Below are positions 31,998 through 43,567 of a stretch of 64,000 nt of DNA, piece by piece. The position numbers and the translations under genes are program-made. Numbering within the stretch: the first letter of the stretch is position 1; each line of letters opens with the position of its first letter. This DNA is from Ampelomyces quisqualis (lineage: Eukaryota; Ascomycota; Dothideomycetes; Pleosporales; Phaeosphaeriaceae): NCBI GenBank assembly GCA_018398575.1, contig JAGTXZ010000021.1, positions 682,001-746,000 on the forward strand, given 5' to 3'. The notes below the pieces were generated by a model. It searched no databases, was not told the origin of the DNA, and was given only the letters and a program-made list of their open reading frames with translations.

Positions 31998-32658
31998 GGT
32001 GAGGAATGTCGAGGCGGGAGAAACAGGTTCGGGATGAATAGACGGCGTCGCCAATCGAATTTGGAGCGAATTGCTAGAATGGGGTCGGAAGTCGTGTTGT
32101 GGTGTTGAAGTGGTGGTGGTGGTATGGATGGTAGGTTGTCTTGACGCGAGAGCGGGGAATCTGAACGTGTCTCGGGGCCAGCTGCGACGACAATAACAAC
32201 AACGAGAAACAATCACAACAATGCACTGTATATCGTCGAGACGAACCACGCAGAGCACACGGGGAAGAAGGGCGGTTGAGAGAGAGAGGTTGTGAGAGAG
32301 TATATCTCCACTCTACGCGTGTGCGCCTAGCGTGTCCATTACGCACCCCAGGGGCCGCACAATCGCGTCCGCCTTTTCGCCCCCGCCAGGGATCCTCTGC
32401 CAGAGACCGGGACCACTGGGTGTCTGCACGACAAATGCAATCAATGCGCTGCAAGCAATTGGCTCTCCACCGTCCGTGGGCTTGCCACGCCACTCCCAGC
32501 GCCATCGCGAACAATGCACGAACAGAACGCGTTCCTCCCGGGCCTTGCATCTTTTCGAGTACGGTAGCTACACAGTATATGCATGGTGGTGCTGCTTGCC
32601 GCGAGTATGCATGCAACCTCCCTTTGCGCGAACGTGTCAGTTTGTTCGCGCAATCCTT
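31998..32658. other. Intergenic, promoter of the KEN-box gene
   Basis: About 660 bp between two left-pointing genes, holding the promoter and leader of the KEN-box gene. Overlapping frames on both strands show no domain. Confidence 0.4.
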
Positions 32659-34323
32659 TCACTTCATCCCCCTTCTCGTCCTACTTCTGACCCGCACCCT
32701 GACCCCACTCCAACTATCGTTCAAATACGTCTCGTCGTCCTCATCGTACCCATTCCTATAACCCCCTGCACCTGCACTGCCACTTGCACTATCCGTCCTG
32801 TCCCCACCCCATCCATCTACAATCGCCCCCTGGCTGCCTCCCCGACCCGCTTGACTTCCACCATGCTCCCATGTTGTTGATGTCCGCTGACTGATTCCCC
32901 CCAGCGAACCTCTTTCACTCCCCGTCCCAGCAACGCTGACCTCGCTCAGCGTTTTCGGCACCTCATATCCATCCCAGGTATGCCCGCTCGGTGCGCTCGA
33001 CGACGTGCGACGGCTGTTGCTGCTCGCGATAAAAGGCTTGTCCTCGTTCCCGCTGCCTCTGCCGCCTTTCTTACTTCCTCCCCAAGCACTGTCACTGCCT
33101 CCCCACGCGTATCCATGCTTCGCCATCGACGCGTTTTCAGACGACGTGTCCGGCGCGTCTTCGACCGTCGCGGGCTTGTATGTTGAATAGCTCTTCAGCG
33201 ATACACTGTCCGCCTCTTTTCGAGCTGACCTCTTACTTGCTTGCCAACGCCGTGATGTCCCTGAGCCATCACTCTCGCTCGTCGCCGTCTGCGAAGCCTG
33301 CGTCGGGCTCTGCGGCCAACTTCCCGGCGGCGACCGCACTGGACTCGTTGCTTTTTTGTTCACCGTCAACGAATCTACATACGAGGGTCTACTACTTTGC
33401 ACTGGACTCGCCACACCACTAGACTTGTCGGCTGGCCATCCGTCTTTACCACCAGTCATGAAGAACCCCGTAGGAGACATGACATCTCCTCCCGACGGCT
33501 CGTATCCATCGTCTTCGTATTCTGATTCGGCAATCGGCGTGAGAGACTTGAGTGGTTCGGGGAGGCGGTGTTTGTGTTTCTTCTTGTCCTTGTGCTTGCG
33601 CGAAGAGGTGTCTGATATCGTTGCTGGTGCCTTGACCCATTTCGTTCCAAGTTGCTCGTTTTTCCGAGGTGGTTGTGGACCGGAGTCGAATTCGCCATGT
33701 TGGTCGACCACGATGACGCGTCCGTCGTTGGCTTTGATGACAAAGGTTCCCCATTTTGGTGGCATCGGGATGGTAATGCTATCTTTTTTCTTGCTCCTCC
33801 CCTTCTTATCCCCAGCTCTGCCAGGCTTCGCTGCTCTCTTGACTTCCATGCCCCCTATGTGTCGCACCTTTTCCAGACTGCGACCAATGTCCCCAGCAAC
33901 GGCCTTCTGAATATCCTCATTCCACGCCGCGTGATGCTCGTCGCCTCGCCGCTTGCGTTGCTTATAGAAGCGGGGATCGACTTTGCCGAAACCTGGTGAG
34001 ACACTTGACGGCGGAAGCATGTCTGCGCCATCATCGATATAGCTACCTGTGTACGCGGATGTAGTGTCTGACTGGGCGCTGCTGAGCCATCGAGAGATAT
34101 GGGCGGGATGTAGGCCATGCGGTACGCGTTTATGAAAGGAGCCGCCGTCGTCAACAAAGGACGCGGGCGTTATGGAGCTCATGGTGCGCGCGTCACTGCG
34201 GCGTGGTTTGTGAAAGGAGACGGTATGATCGGGACTGAAAGGGTAGAGAGGATGACGGCGTATAGAGGTGCGGTGAGCGCAAGTTTGAGAGGAAGAAGAT
34301 GCCGAGTCTGAGAATGACGGCAT
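32659..34323 (-). CDS. Uncharacterised Ser/Gly/Lys-rich protein
   Basis: One exon of 554 residues from the ATG at 34323 (MPSFSDSASSSS). I do not recognise it. The N-terminus is basic and Ser-rich; residues about 110-200 are Lys/Arg-rich (FYKQRKRRGDEHHAAWNEDIQKAV, GDKKGRSKKKDS). A short compact block follows, MPPKWGTFVIKANDGRVIVVDQHGEFDSG, which is likely the conserved core. Next come RKHKDKKKHKHRLPEP and a long Ser/Gly/Trp-rich tail with repeats of the kind GYAWGGSDSAWGGSKKGG and SWSGVRVRVRSRTRRG. It has no signal peptide or membrane segment. Likely intracellular, possibly nuclear by composition. It lies in a run of left-pointing genes between the KEN-box gene and dephospho-CoA kinase. Confidence 0.75.
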   Translation of the reverse strand: MPSFSDSASSSSQTCAHRTSIRRHPLYPFSPDHTVSFHKPRRSDARTMSSITPASFVDDGGSFHKRVPHGLHPAHISRWLSSAQSDTTSAYTGSYIDDGADMLPPSSVSPGFGKVDPRFYKQRKRRGDEHHAAWNEDIQKAVAGDIGRSLEKVRHIGGMEVKRAAKPGRAGDKKGRSKKKDSITIPMPPKWGTFVIKANDGRVIVVDQHGEFDSGPQPPRKNEQLGTKWVKAPATISDTSSRKHKDKKKHKHRLPEPLKSLTPIAESEYEDDGYEPSGGDVMSPTGFFMTGGKDGWPADKSSGVASPVQSSRPSYVDSLTVNKKATSPVRSPPGSWPQSPTQASQTATSESDGSGTSRRWQASKRSARKEADSVSLKSYSTYKPATVEDAPDTSSENASMAKHGYAWGGSDSAWGGSKKGGRGSGNEDKPFIASSNSRRTSSSAPSGHTWDGYEVPKTLSEVSVAGTGSERGSLGGISQRTSTTWEHGGSQAGRGGSQGAIVDGWGGDRTDSASGSAGAGGYRNGYDEDDETYLNDSWSGVRVRVRSRTRRGMK

Positions 34324-34563
34324 TGCTGTGGTGACGAGGAAGTGAAAATGAGAGCTCCTCAACAAGCAAAATCACTGAGTGACATGGACACACCGCAACA
34401 TGAGACACACAAAGCCAACAGCAAAGAAAGTGTACATAAGGCAATCACCGTAACATGGCGCCCGTGCTGCTCATTGCTAGGATATCTATGCGCCCACAAA
34501 CACGACGGCACGAACCCTCCCGCGCGCCAGCAAGACGCATCAAACCACTCCTTCACTTCAGAC

Positions 34564-35379
34564 TCACAGCTTCGCCTTTGTCCGCTTCTTTTCCTCTTCC
34601 CACTGCAACTGCACCTTGCGCATGCGATACCAACTCCACAACCCCGCCAGCGCCCCCAGCGGCGGCACAACCCAACACGCCAACGTCCACCACCGCGGAC
34701 TCCTCCTCCTAACATCCTGCATGACCCTCTGCACCTCTTTCTCCAAATAACTCCTGTCATGGTCATTCCACACCACCACGCCCTGTCCCTCTCCACGCCG
34801 CAAACACCGCTCCGCCTTCTCCCTGACATCCCCTTGGCTCAAGACGCGATTCCGCGCATCCTCTTCCGAGAGATGCGCATCGCGACTCCTCAGTCGCCGG
34901 ATCTGTATCGCCGGATCCGAGACGCCAACAACAAGAACACACGCACAATATCTCTCCCACCCGCTCTCAAACAACAACGGGACATCCAGCACAACCGCCC
35001 AATTGCCCCTCAAATACGCCCACACCAGCTGTCTGTACATTTCCCGCCTGACGGCCGGGTGCACGATGGCGTTGAGAGCGTTCCTGTCGCGCGCCTTGTC
35101 GGCGCCGGCGCCGAAGACGCGGCGGCCCAGCGCGGGCCGGTTGAGCGGGCGGCCGTGGGGCGTCGGCGTCGGCGGCGTCGCGTCCGGGAGCAGCAGGTCG
35201 GGCGTGGACGGCGAGAAGTATTGCACAATGGCGGTGTAGGCGGTGGTGCCGGGCTCGACGACTTGGCGGGCGATGAGGTCGGCGTCGATGACGGGGAGCG
35301 AGTAGGGCGCTTTGGAGAGGAGCGCGGACACGGTGGATTTGCCGGTTGCGATGGACCCGGTGAGGCCGAGGAGGAGCAT
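34564..35379 (-). CDS. CAB5: Dephospho-CoA kinase
   Basis: It phosphorylates the 3'-hydroxyl of dephospho-CoA, the last step of coenzyme A synthesis. A single exon of 271 residues. The P-loop GSIATGKS (residues 8-15) follows MLLLGLT; VIDADLIARQVVEPG is the conserved Asp-containing substrate segment, GRRVFGAGADKARDRNALNAIVHPAVRREM the family helix, and WAVVLDVPLLFESGWE the strand 3 motif. After RDAHLSEEDARNR and WNDHDRSYLEKEV comes a C-terminal extension with a hydrophobic segment (WWTLACWVVPPLGALAGLWSW) followed by basic residues. Such a tail anchor is common in fungal and animal forms and suggests mitochondrial or ER membrane attachment. There is no sign of damage. Confidence 0.95.
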   Translation of the reverse strand: MLLLGLTGSIATGKSTVSALLSKAPYSLPVIDADLIARQVVEPGTTAYTAIVQYFSPSTPDLLLPDATPPTPTPHGRPLNRPALGRRVFGAGADKARDRNALNAIVHPAVRREMYRQLVWAYLRGNWAVVLDVPLLFESGWERYCACVLVVGVSDPAIQIRRLRSRDAHLSEEDARNRVLSQGDVREKAERCLRRGEGQGVVVWNDHDRSYLEKEVQRVMQDVRRRSPRWWTLACWVVPPLGALAGLWSWYRMRKVQLQWEEEKKRTKAKL

Positions 35380-35906
35380 CGTGGGTGCGCGGTGTTGGGC
35401 TGGACGGGAGTGGCGGGATAGTGTTACAACCCGCGTCGGGGCTGCGATGTTATTGTTTGCTCTACATGGCGGTTTGGGATGACGATGCGGGGGCGGAGCT
35501 TGAACACCCTCGGATATGACGTGGGTGACGACGGACGTGGTGGTCGTTGGCGAGTCAGGCGTGGTAGCAAATCACATCACATTTCTCCATGTGTACATGT
35601 ACCAACACAAGAATCTGAGCATGTAACTAGCCGTTGGGTATAATTATGAATGTCCAAGCATCCCAATACCTCCCTGCTCGGATACCTACCGCAATGCCAG
35701 GATTCACTTATGGACATGTCGATTTCCGCGCGTCTATTCCCTCAATGACATTAGACATGTGCAGACTCTGTTCGAATCCATAGAGTGAGGCTTCTGAGGC
35801 CTCGAGCTGGTGGTTCGACATTGCTCAGCAGCGAAGAAGGCAACAAAGTGCGAGAATCCATGAGCGGCGGCGGTGCTAATCAAGGCGAACCACTCCTATC
35901 AGATGC
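35380..35906. other. Intergenic between Hat2 and dephospho-CoA kinase genes
   Basis: About 530 bp, upstream of the dephospho-CoA kinase gene and downstream of the Hat2-type gene. I see no gene; it should hold the kinase promoter. Confidence 0.4.
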
Positions 35907-37497
35907 TCAGTCCGAGACCTCTCCGTGGTTCACCGTCTTGTTCAGTGGCTCAACAAGCTTGCGACTGGGACGGAAAATCTGCAGCTGGTTGTCTTCTGCG
36001 GCGCCCATCATGACCCACGGATCATTCATGTTCCAGTCGAAGTCGCAGATGCGGTTGGTGAATCCACCGTGCATGAAGAGCCTACATCGTGTTAGTGAAT
36101 GCCATGTTTGCGCAGTAGTCAGTGCTCACAATTCTGGTGGCCCGTCTTCAGCCTCTTCGTCGGTTTGCTCGTCGCCAATCTTGCTGAGATCCCACATGCA
36201 TATCCGGCGATCGTAACTTGAACTTGCGAGGATGGCAGCATCTTGAGGATGCCATTGCAAGCCAATGACATCACCACGGTGACTTGACAGACTGTGGAGC
36301 TTCTTGTCAAAGTTTCGCAAGTCCCAGAGGCCAACGGTCTTGTCTGCTGAACCAGAAGCCATGGTCATCTCAAACTCGGGGTGGAACGCAATGCTGTTCA
36401 CGGCATCTTCGTGCGCCTCTTTCCTATAGAGAGCTTTCTTATGCCCCGCCATGCGCGTGTCGATGATTTGCCAGGTGAGGTCGTCCGATGCAGTACCGAT
36501 GAGGAAGTTGTGGATAGGGTGATATTGCACGTCGTTGACAGTCGCACTGTGCACGGTGTATGTCGCCGTTGGGCTGACAGTCTTGTTGCCCTTGGAGAAG
36601 CCGGTCTTGATGTCCCATGTCTTGACAGTCGTGTCCTCGTTTCCTGTCACAAGGTGACCCTCATTGAGCGGGCTCCAGCTTAGGCCGAATCCCTCCTTGT
36701 TGTGTCCCACAAGCTCAGCCTCAAACTGGATCGCGTCGCCCTTGGGCTGCAGCGGGTGCTTTGTCCGATCGAAGATCAGCACTTTGCCGTCCACGCATAG
36801 GGAAGCTATTATATCGGGATTTTGTGGCTGGTACCGCGCCTTGTTGACCTCGCCAGGGTGGTTGATTTTCTGCACAATCTTGAAGTCGAACGGTCGCTTT
36901 GCGTTGCCATGGCCGCCAATCTCTCCCCGCTCCTCATTCAGCTCGGAGAGGTCTGGCACGCGAAAGTCGGGAATCTCGCAGTGCGCGATCTGCAGGTAGT
37001 TTTGCGCTTGATTCGACGTATGCGTGCCGAGGATGACGCGATGTTGGCTCATGTTGGTGCCTTCTACGCTGCAAACTGTCAGTGCCAGGCGAGCGTGTCG
37101 GCGTCGCCAACATACGGTTTCTTGTCTGGCAGCCATTGTGTCGTGAGCGTGGGCCATTCGAGAGCGCGTCCATAGAGCATGTCGTAGAGGAAGACGGAGT
37201 TCTTCTTCCATATCTTGTATTCCTCGTTGATGATCTTGTGCTCAACCTGCTCCTGGTCCTCCATCTCGCGCGAGTCGAGGGCGTCTGCACGCAGTGTTAG
37301 TGCTTACTCGCATTGGAATGTTGAAAAGGTCTGGTTTTTGGAGAGCCCTGCGATCTATTGAATGCGACTAGAGGCCAAATCGCCGCGGGTGACGATGCGC
37401 ATCACGGCGCTGGTAGCGGTCAAACTACGCAAAGCTTGCTTGTACGTTGCGATAGAATCAATGTGGACATGTACCTACCGCTCATAGTCTCGTCCAT
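35907..37497 (-). CDS. HAT2: RbAp46/48-type WD40 histone-binding protein (Hat2/Msi1)
   Basis: A histone H4-binding chaperone subunit shared by histone acetyltransferase, deacetylase and assembly complexes. Four exons join in frame: 37479-37497, 37116-37284, 36130-37068 and 35907-36081, for 433 residues. The first exon is only 19 bases (MDETMSG/D) and is followed by a 194-bp intron. The N-terminal helix that clasps histone is clear (EEYKIWKKNSVFLYDMLYGRALEWPTLTTQWLP), then HRVILGTHTSNQAQNYL, HPGEVNKARYQPQNPDIIA, GHNKEGFGLSWSP, HEDAVNSIAFHPEFE, VGLWDLRN and HRGDVIGLQWHP, followed by the acidic loop DEQTDEEAEDGPPELLFMHGG and the end NDPWVMMGAAEDNQLQIF. It is divergent from XRN1. Whether it is Hat2, Msi1 or both in role cannot be told from sequence. 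Confidence 0.95.
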
Positions 37498-37967
37498 TGC
37501 AGAATTCGTCGAGGTAGGATTGTCGCACGATTCAGTGGGAAGCAGAGTGAAAGCAGCCTCGCACGCAGACGCGCTCCGCCAGAGTTCGCGTCGGGGTATC
37601 TGATATAACCTAACGTTATTCGACAAGGGTCGCCCGCAGCTATGTAGCTAGCGCAGGCCCACTCTTGGCGGTGCCGCCGCGATATATCAATTGCGTCTGC
37701 GACTACGCTTCCGCTCTTTGAAGACCTCAGCGTCGCGAACCGCCACCCTACACTTTCTACCGCCCTCTCTGCCTCCTCTTCCTCCTTCTTCTCCTCCTCC
37801 TCTTCCTCCTCTTCCTCCTCCTCCTACTCTCTCTTGCGCTTCGTGCGCTCTCCTCCCTGCCGATTTCATCGCCCTCCTCTCTGTGCGACTGCCCCGCTGC
37901 TTTGAAGCGCAGTATCGCCTCCACCACCCATCCCCAAGCTATCCGTCCTTAGAGACCAGCAGCAGCC
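37498..37967. promoter_or_regulatory. Bidirectional promoter of the Hat2-type gene and XRN1
   Basis: The two divergent starts are 470 bp apart. On the XRN1 side, 37755-37835 is an almost pure pyrimidine tract of cct/ctt repeats (ctcctcctcttcctcctc), probably in the 5' leader. Such tracts are common in leaders of well-expressed fungal genes. Confidence 0.6.
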
Positions 37968-40900
37968 ATGGGTGTGCCGAAGTTCTTCCGCTGGATGTCC
38001 GAACGCTACCCGGGTATCTCGCAGCTCATTGCAGAGAACCGCATTCCCGAGTTCGACTGTCTCTATGTTCGTAGCCTGGCGCAAGTCGCCCACACGCCGC
38101 TAACAATCAACAACAGCTCGACATGAATGGCATCATCCACAACTGCACGCACAACGACTCGGACAGCGCGACCACCCGTAAGTCGGAGGACAAGATGTTC
38201 ATCGACATCTTCAACTACATCGAGCATTTGTTTGGCAAGATCAAGCCCAAGCAGCTTTTCTTCATGGCCATCGATGGAGTCGCCCCGCGCGCCAAGATGA
38301 ATCAGCAGCGCGCCCGTCGCTTTCGAACCGCCCTTGACGCGGAGAAGGCCCGTGAAAAGGCCGTCCGCGAAGGCGTCGAGATGCCCAAGGAGGAAGCATT
38401 TGACAGCAACTGCATCACTCCGGGCACCGAGTTCATGGCGAAGCTCACGCAGCAGCTGAAGTACTTCATCAATAAGAAAGTTTCCGAGGACATGGACTGG
38501 CAGGGCGTGGAAGTCGTCCTGTCTGGTCACGAGGTCCCCGGTGAGGGAGAGCACAAGGTCATGGAGTACATCCGTCAAGCCAAGGCACAGCCGGACTACG
38601 ACCCGAACCGTCGCCATTGCTTGTACGGCCTTGATGCAGATCTCATCATGCTGGGCCTGCTCAGCCACGACCCTCACTTCTGCCTTTTGCGTGAAGAGGT
38701 GACCTTTGGCCGTCAGAGCCAAACCAAATCAAAGGAACTGGAACACCAGAATTTCTATCTCATGCATCTTTGCATCGTTCGTGAGTATCTAGAACTCGAG
38801 TTTCAAGAACTGGCAGAGCCTGGTGCTCTCGGCTTCCCATTTGACATGGAGCGAGTCATTGACGATTTCATCCTTATGGCTTTCTTTGTTGGTAACGATT
38901 TCCTTCCCAATCTCCCACATTTGCACATCAACGAGGGTGCTTTGGCTCTCATGTTCAACGTTTACAAGACGGTACTGCCCAAGGGCAAAGGGTACATCAA
39001 CGAGGAAGGTGTAATCAATATGGAGCGGTTATCGATTCTGCTCGACGAGTTGTCGCAAATAGAATTCCGACATTTCGAATCGGAGAATGCGGATGCTGCT
39101 TGGTTCAAAGGAAAGCGCCTAGAAAAGGAGGATGTAATGCAGAAGACGGCCAAACGCGGCACCGTGATTATGTCAACTCAGCAGAAGAAGTTGTTCTCAA
39201 GGGTCAAGTCCTGGCTGGGACAGTACTTGGAGAAAAAGGCGCCTGCGCCGCTAGATCTTCCAGTCGAGCTGAAAGCAGAAGATCGAAAATTTGTGCAAGA
39301 GCTGGCGGATCGGTTACACCTAGTCTGGAAGACGATCCAGAACGATGACGGCGACCGTCATATCCAAATATCCGCCCCTCCCAAGCTGGTCGAGGACGAA
39401 GAAGACGAGGACGAGGACGACCTTGACGATGAGTCTACGAAAGCCATTGTTCGAGTTATCCAGAAGTACGACGCCGCCAAAATTGTCGACATCTCGCCAG
39501 AAGACGCGCAAAACGAAATGCAGAAGAAGTACAACGAGAAGTTTGAGGCCTGGAAGAACGACTACTACAAGAGCAAGTTCGACTGGGACCGCAGCAACGA
39601 GGAAGAGCTGCGCAAGCTGACAGAGAACTATGTACAAGGCCTTCAGTGGGTCCTTTACTACTACTACCGTGGCGTTGCGTCCTGGCCGTGGTATTATGCT
39701 TACCACTACTCTCCAATGATCTCTGATGTGAAGAGAGGTCTGAAGGCAGATATCAATTTCAAGCTCGGGCAGCCCTTCAAGCCATACCAGCAACTTATGG
39801 GCGTCTTACCCGACCGCAGCAAGAGCATCGTTCCAGAAGCCTATCACCCTCTGATGACGAATGCAGACTCACCTATCATCGACTTCTATCCGCGCGACTT
39901 CACTCTTGACATGAACGGGAAGAAGCAAGATTGGGAAGCCGTGGTGAAGATCCCGTTCATCGAAGAAGACAGGCTTTTGAAAGCAATGGCAACAAAGGAG
40001 GACGGCCTCACAGCTGACGAGAAGTCCCGCAACTCATTTGGAGTATCTCTGAAGTTCACCTACTCGAAGGATCTAGATTTCATCTACCCGTCGTCTCTAG
40101 CAGGTGTTTTTCCGGATCTGCCGCACTGCAAGTGCATTGAGAATATTTACGAATTGCCGACCATGGAAGGTCTTGAGTACTACATTGGCCTGATGGATGG
40201 AGTCAAGCTTGGGTCAGCAGCCCTGGCTAGCTTCCCAAGTCTCAAAGTCTTGCCATTCCATGGCAAGCTCGACTTTGCGAGTGTCAATGTTTTCCAACAA
40301 GACAGCCGCAACGAGAGCATGACAGTCACGCTATTGGACACGGAACCGCGACAGCCCGTTAGCCACGCTAAGGAGAAACTGGGCAAAGCCGTCCACGTAG
40401 GTTACCCTTTCTTGCACGAGGCAAGGGTGGTCAAGGTAGCGGATGAGCTTTTCGACTATGTGCTGCCCGATTCTGGACCCGCAGTTCCTGTTGCCATCCC
40501 GCACGGGCCGAAAGAGATCTCGGACTGGAAAAAGATGGCAGACCGCATCGAGAAGGCCTACAGTAAGCGTTTGGGTATCATGATCGGTGAGGTCGAGTCC
40601 TTGGTACACGTAGAGATGCTCAAGGGCCTTCGGAAAACCGATGAAGGTGCCACGGTGAAGGAGTACGGCGAGGTGCCAGGCGTGCAAGTGGAGTACGCAA
40701 CCCAGACAATCGTGGACGAAGTCATTAGTGAAGACCCACGCTTTTTGGAGAAAGAAGCCCTTCCGATAGAAGAAGAATTTCCAGAAGGTGCGCGCGCCTT
40801 CTACCTTGGTGAATATGCGTACGGTCGGCCACTACAGATTGTGGGTCATGCAGACAACAAAGCGACCATCATGGTCGCGAAACTAAAGAGGCAAGAGCCA

Positions 40901-42322
40901 GACTTTGGGCGCGCGATCGTAAGGAAGGCAGAACAGGTGACGCCATACCTTCCCTCCTATGTTGTAGCACGTCAGCTGAATATGCCACCCCTGGCGTTGT
41001 CTAAGCTGACATCTGCTTTCAACGTCACTTCGAGCGGACTCAAGCTGAACCTTGGATTGAACCTGAAGTTCGAAGCGAAGAAGCTGAAGGTTTTAGGATA
41101 CTCCAGGAAGTCGGCGAACGGCTGGGAATACAGCCAAAAGGCAGTCGACTTGCTCGCTCAATACATGATCAAGTTTCCCGACTTTGTTGCTGCCATCATC
41201 AACAACCCAACCGGCGATGGCTGGTCAGACACAGACTTCTATGCACCTGATGTTGCAAAGCAGAAGGTCAAAGATATCGGGGCTTGGTTGAAGGGGTTCC
41301 AGACGAAGAGCTTCGAGAAAGTCCCCTTGGATGCGGAGCAACTCGACTCAGACACAGTCAAGATGGTCGAACAGGCGGCAGATGCCAATCTTCCCATCAT
41401 GCAAGACGTCGAGGCGAAGAAGATCGGCAATGTTCCGCGCAATGCTCTGTTGAAGCCGTCCGATGCTGAGCAGCGTCTCCATGACCAACAATTCACTATT
41501 GGAGACCGCATCGTCTACGTCCAAGACTCTGGGAGAGTCCCCATCGGATCGGCTGGTACAGTGATTGGTAAAACTAGGACCGCTCGTACCATGCTTCTGG
41601 ATGTTGTTTTCGATGCTACTTTCATGAGTGGCACATCGCTCGGCGATCGATGCTCGCCCTTCCGCGGGTCTACCGTACCAGCTACCGCTGTCTTGAACAT
41701 GACTGATCGTCAGTTCGTTTCCTACTCATCTGCGAGTTCGGCCAAGCGCCCGCAACAGACGCCTACATCGTACACCGTACCTCGCTTCGGCGCTCCAGGT
41801 GGTCCCCAGCTCATGCCAGCCAGTGCACCGCCTCCGCTGCGCGGCTCATACCGGGGCGTCTTCAGTGGCGCAAATAGAAGAGGTGGAGGTATGGCTCCAC
41901 GACAGAACGGTGCGCCGCAGCAAGCTCAGCAAACCTTGCCCATCCGCGGCGGACCAGCTCGTGGTGGACGTGGAGGATCCGCTCCACGAGGACAGGTTGA
42001 CGGACAGCAATTCCAGTCACATAACCACAACCCGAACGGCAATCATAGCATGCGTGGTCGTGGTGGTGCTCAAGACTTTGTTCCTCGTGGTCGTGGGGGA
42101 TTCAAAGCCAACCGTGGTGGCTTCACCGTTATCGACACGAGCGACCCAACTGAGGGCGTGGTACCCAACAACCCTAACTTCCGCCCGCAGAACTACTCGA
42201 GCGTGCCACCACCGGCCAACCTAGACGCACGAGGAGGACTTAGGGGACGTGGTCGTGGCCGTGGAGGTTTCCGTGGCCGTGGTGGACCTAGGGGTGGAGT
42301 GCCAGCTGCGGGCCAAGAGTAG
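37968..42322 (+). CDS. XRN1: 5'-3' exoribonuclease 1 (cytoplasmic mRNA decay)
   Basis: It degrades decapped mRNA from the 5' end in the cytoplasm. Exon 1 (37968-38066) encodes MGVPKFFRWMSERYPGISQL...FDCLY; a 50-bp intron ends at 38116; exon 2 runs to 42322, for 1434 residues in all. The donor reads gttcgt, not the usual gtatgt/gtaagt, but the junction exactly restores YLDMNGIIH. Catalytic acidic residues are all present: Asp35 (LDMNG), Asp86 (MAIDGVAPRAKMNQQRARRFR), the Glu pair in GHEVPGEGEHK, the Asp pair in YGLDADLIML, and Asp in FFVGNDFLP. An acidic linker (DEEDEDEDDLDDE) follows, then the XRN1-specific middle and SH3-like regions. The last 180 residues are rich in RGG/GRGG repeats. Length and the MGVPKFFRW start separate it from nuclear Rat1. 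Confidence 0.97.
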
Positions 42323-42706
42323 GATGTTGTCGACATAGGGCTTGAGTGGACATGAAGTACAATACATGGCTGAAGGAGTGGAAGGTAGTAAGACATTTGG
42401 TATATACAACTACATTGCCATGCTAGTAGGTATTCATATCAAACAGATCCACTTCCACTCGTAAAATGCCATCACTTTCTTGAGCTATATCTGTCGCGTT
42501 CATCACAGTGGACCCTGGTTGCCAAGCATCTGTCTAGCGTGGCTATAGGGCTGGGCTCCGACCTCCGCGCTTCAGATACGTGTTAGGACCACCAAGTCAA
42601 CAGCTCTGCCCTTTGACATCTTGCCTCGCCGCCATTGCGTAGAGCTGCCCTCCTCTACACCAACTACTAGGCTACCTAAAGCCATAGGCTCCAATTTCAC
42701 ACGATC
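42323..42706. other. Intergenic between XRN1 and SPC3
   Basis: About 380 bp between two right-pointing genes; it holds the 3' end region of XRN1 and the promoter of the signal peptidase subunit gene. Nothing else is seen. Confidence 0.4.
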
Positions 42707-43567
42707 ATGCACTCCGCACTCGTGCGGCTGCAGAATGTCTTCGGCTTCTTCACAACCGTAGCTTTCAGCGTCGCTGCGGTGATTGCGCTCAGCAGCTTCA
42801 TATCTCCACAATCGCCCAGTGCAAATGTACGAATACAGAATGTACAAGTTGTCAAGGGTCGACCGCACTACTACAGCTACAAGAAGGAGGAATATGCGCA
42901 CGTGAAGTTCGACCTGGACGCTGGTACTGATCTCACCACCAAATTCTCCCTCATACAATAGCTGACAGCACGTGCCACAGACCTTACCACACTCTTCAAT
43001 TGGAACACCAAACAAGTCTTCCTCTACCTCAAAGCCGTCTACCCCTCCACCCGCGCCTCCGAACCCCCCTCCGAAGCCATCATCTGGGACGCCATCCTCG
43101 CCTCCTCTACCACCCCGTGGAACCAACTCCATTTCGTTCACCCCGATCCCAAATCCAAATCCAAAGTCCTCCCCAAGAAATCGAAAAAAGCACAAGCCGC
43201 GGCAAAAGCCAAATCCGCAAAATCAGGGCAGAAATACGAAGACGACTTGCTCTACCCACGCGGAGAACTTCATCTCCAGAACCAGCGCCCGAAATACCAA
43301 ATCACGGATATCAGTGGTAAGCTGCAGAATCGCACGGATGTGGTGCTCGAGTTGGGCTGGAATGTGCAACCCTGGGTTGGCGCGCTGACGTGGACAAATT
43401 GGCAGAAGATTGGGGCTTGGGAAGGGTTGAAGGGTGGGAGGAGTCAGGCGTTTGATTTCCCTGAGATTGGCGCGAAGAAGGTCGACAAGAAGGATTTGGG
43501 TACGGAGAAGGGAAGCGAGGGGTACAGGCTTATGGCGGGGCAGGAGCAGCCACGGAAGAGTGGATAG
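42707..43567 (+). CDS. SPC3: Signal peptidase complex subunit 3
   Basis: An ER membrane subunit needed for signal peptide cleavage. Two exons, 42707-42923 and 42981-43567, are joined by a 57-bp intron (gtactg...ccacag) that turns FDLDA into ADLTTLFNWNTKQVFLYL, giving 267 residues. The N-terminus MHSALVRLQNVFGFFTTVAFSVAAVIAL is the single type II membrane anchor; the lumenal part shows the family blocks FDLDADLTTLFNWNTKQVF, NQLHFVHP, KYQITDISGKLQNRTDVVLELGWNVQPWVGAL. It is longer than the yeast protein because of a Lys/Ala-rich insert (KSKSKVLPKKSKKAQAAAKAKSAKSG) and a C-terminal extension after the conserved TWTNWQKIG-like part. It is tandem to XRN1. Confidence 0.93.

Noticed and set aside
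35775..35800. tRNA T-loop-like string gttcgaatcc
   Set aside because: The flanking bases do not form the required T stem and no anticodon arm or acceptor stem is present.
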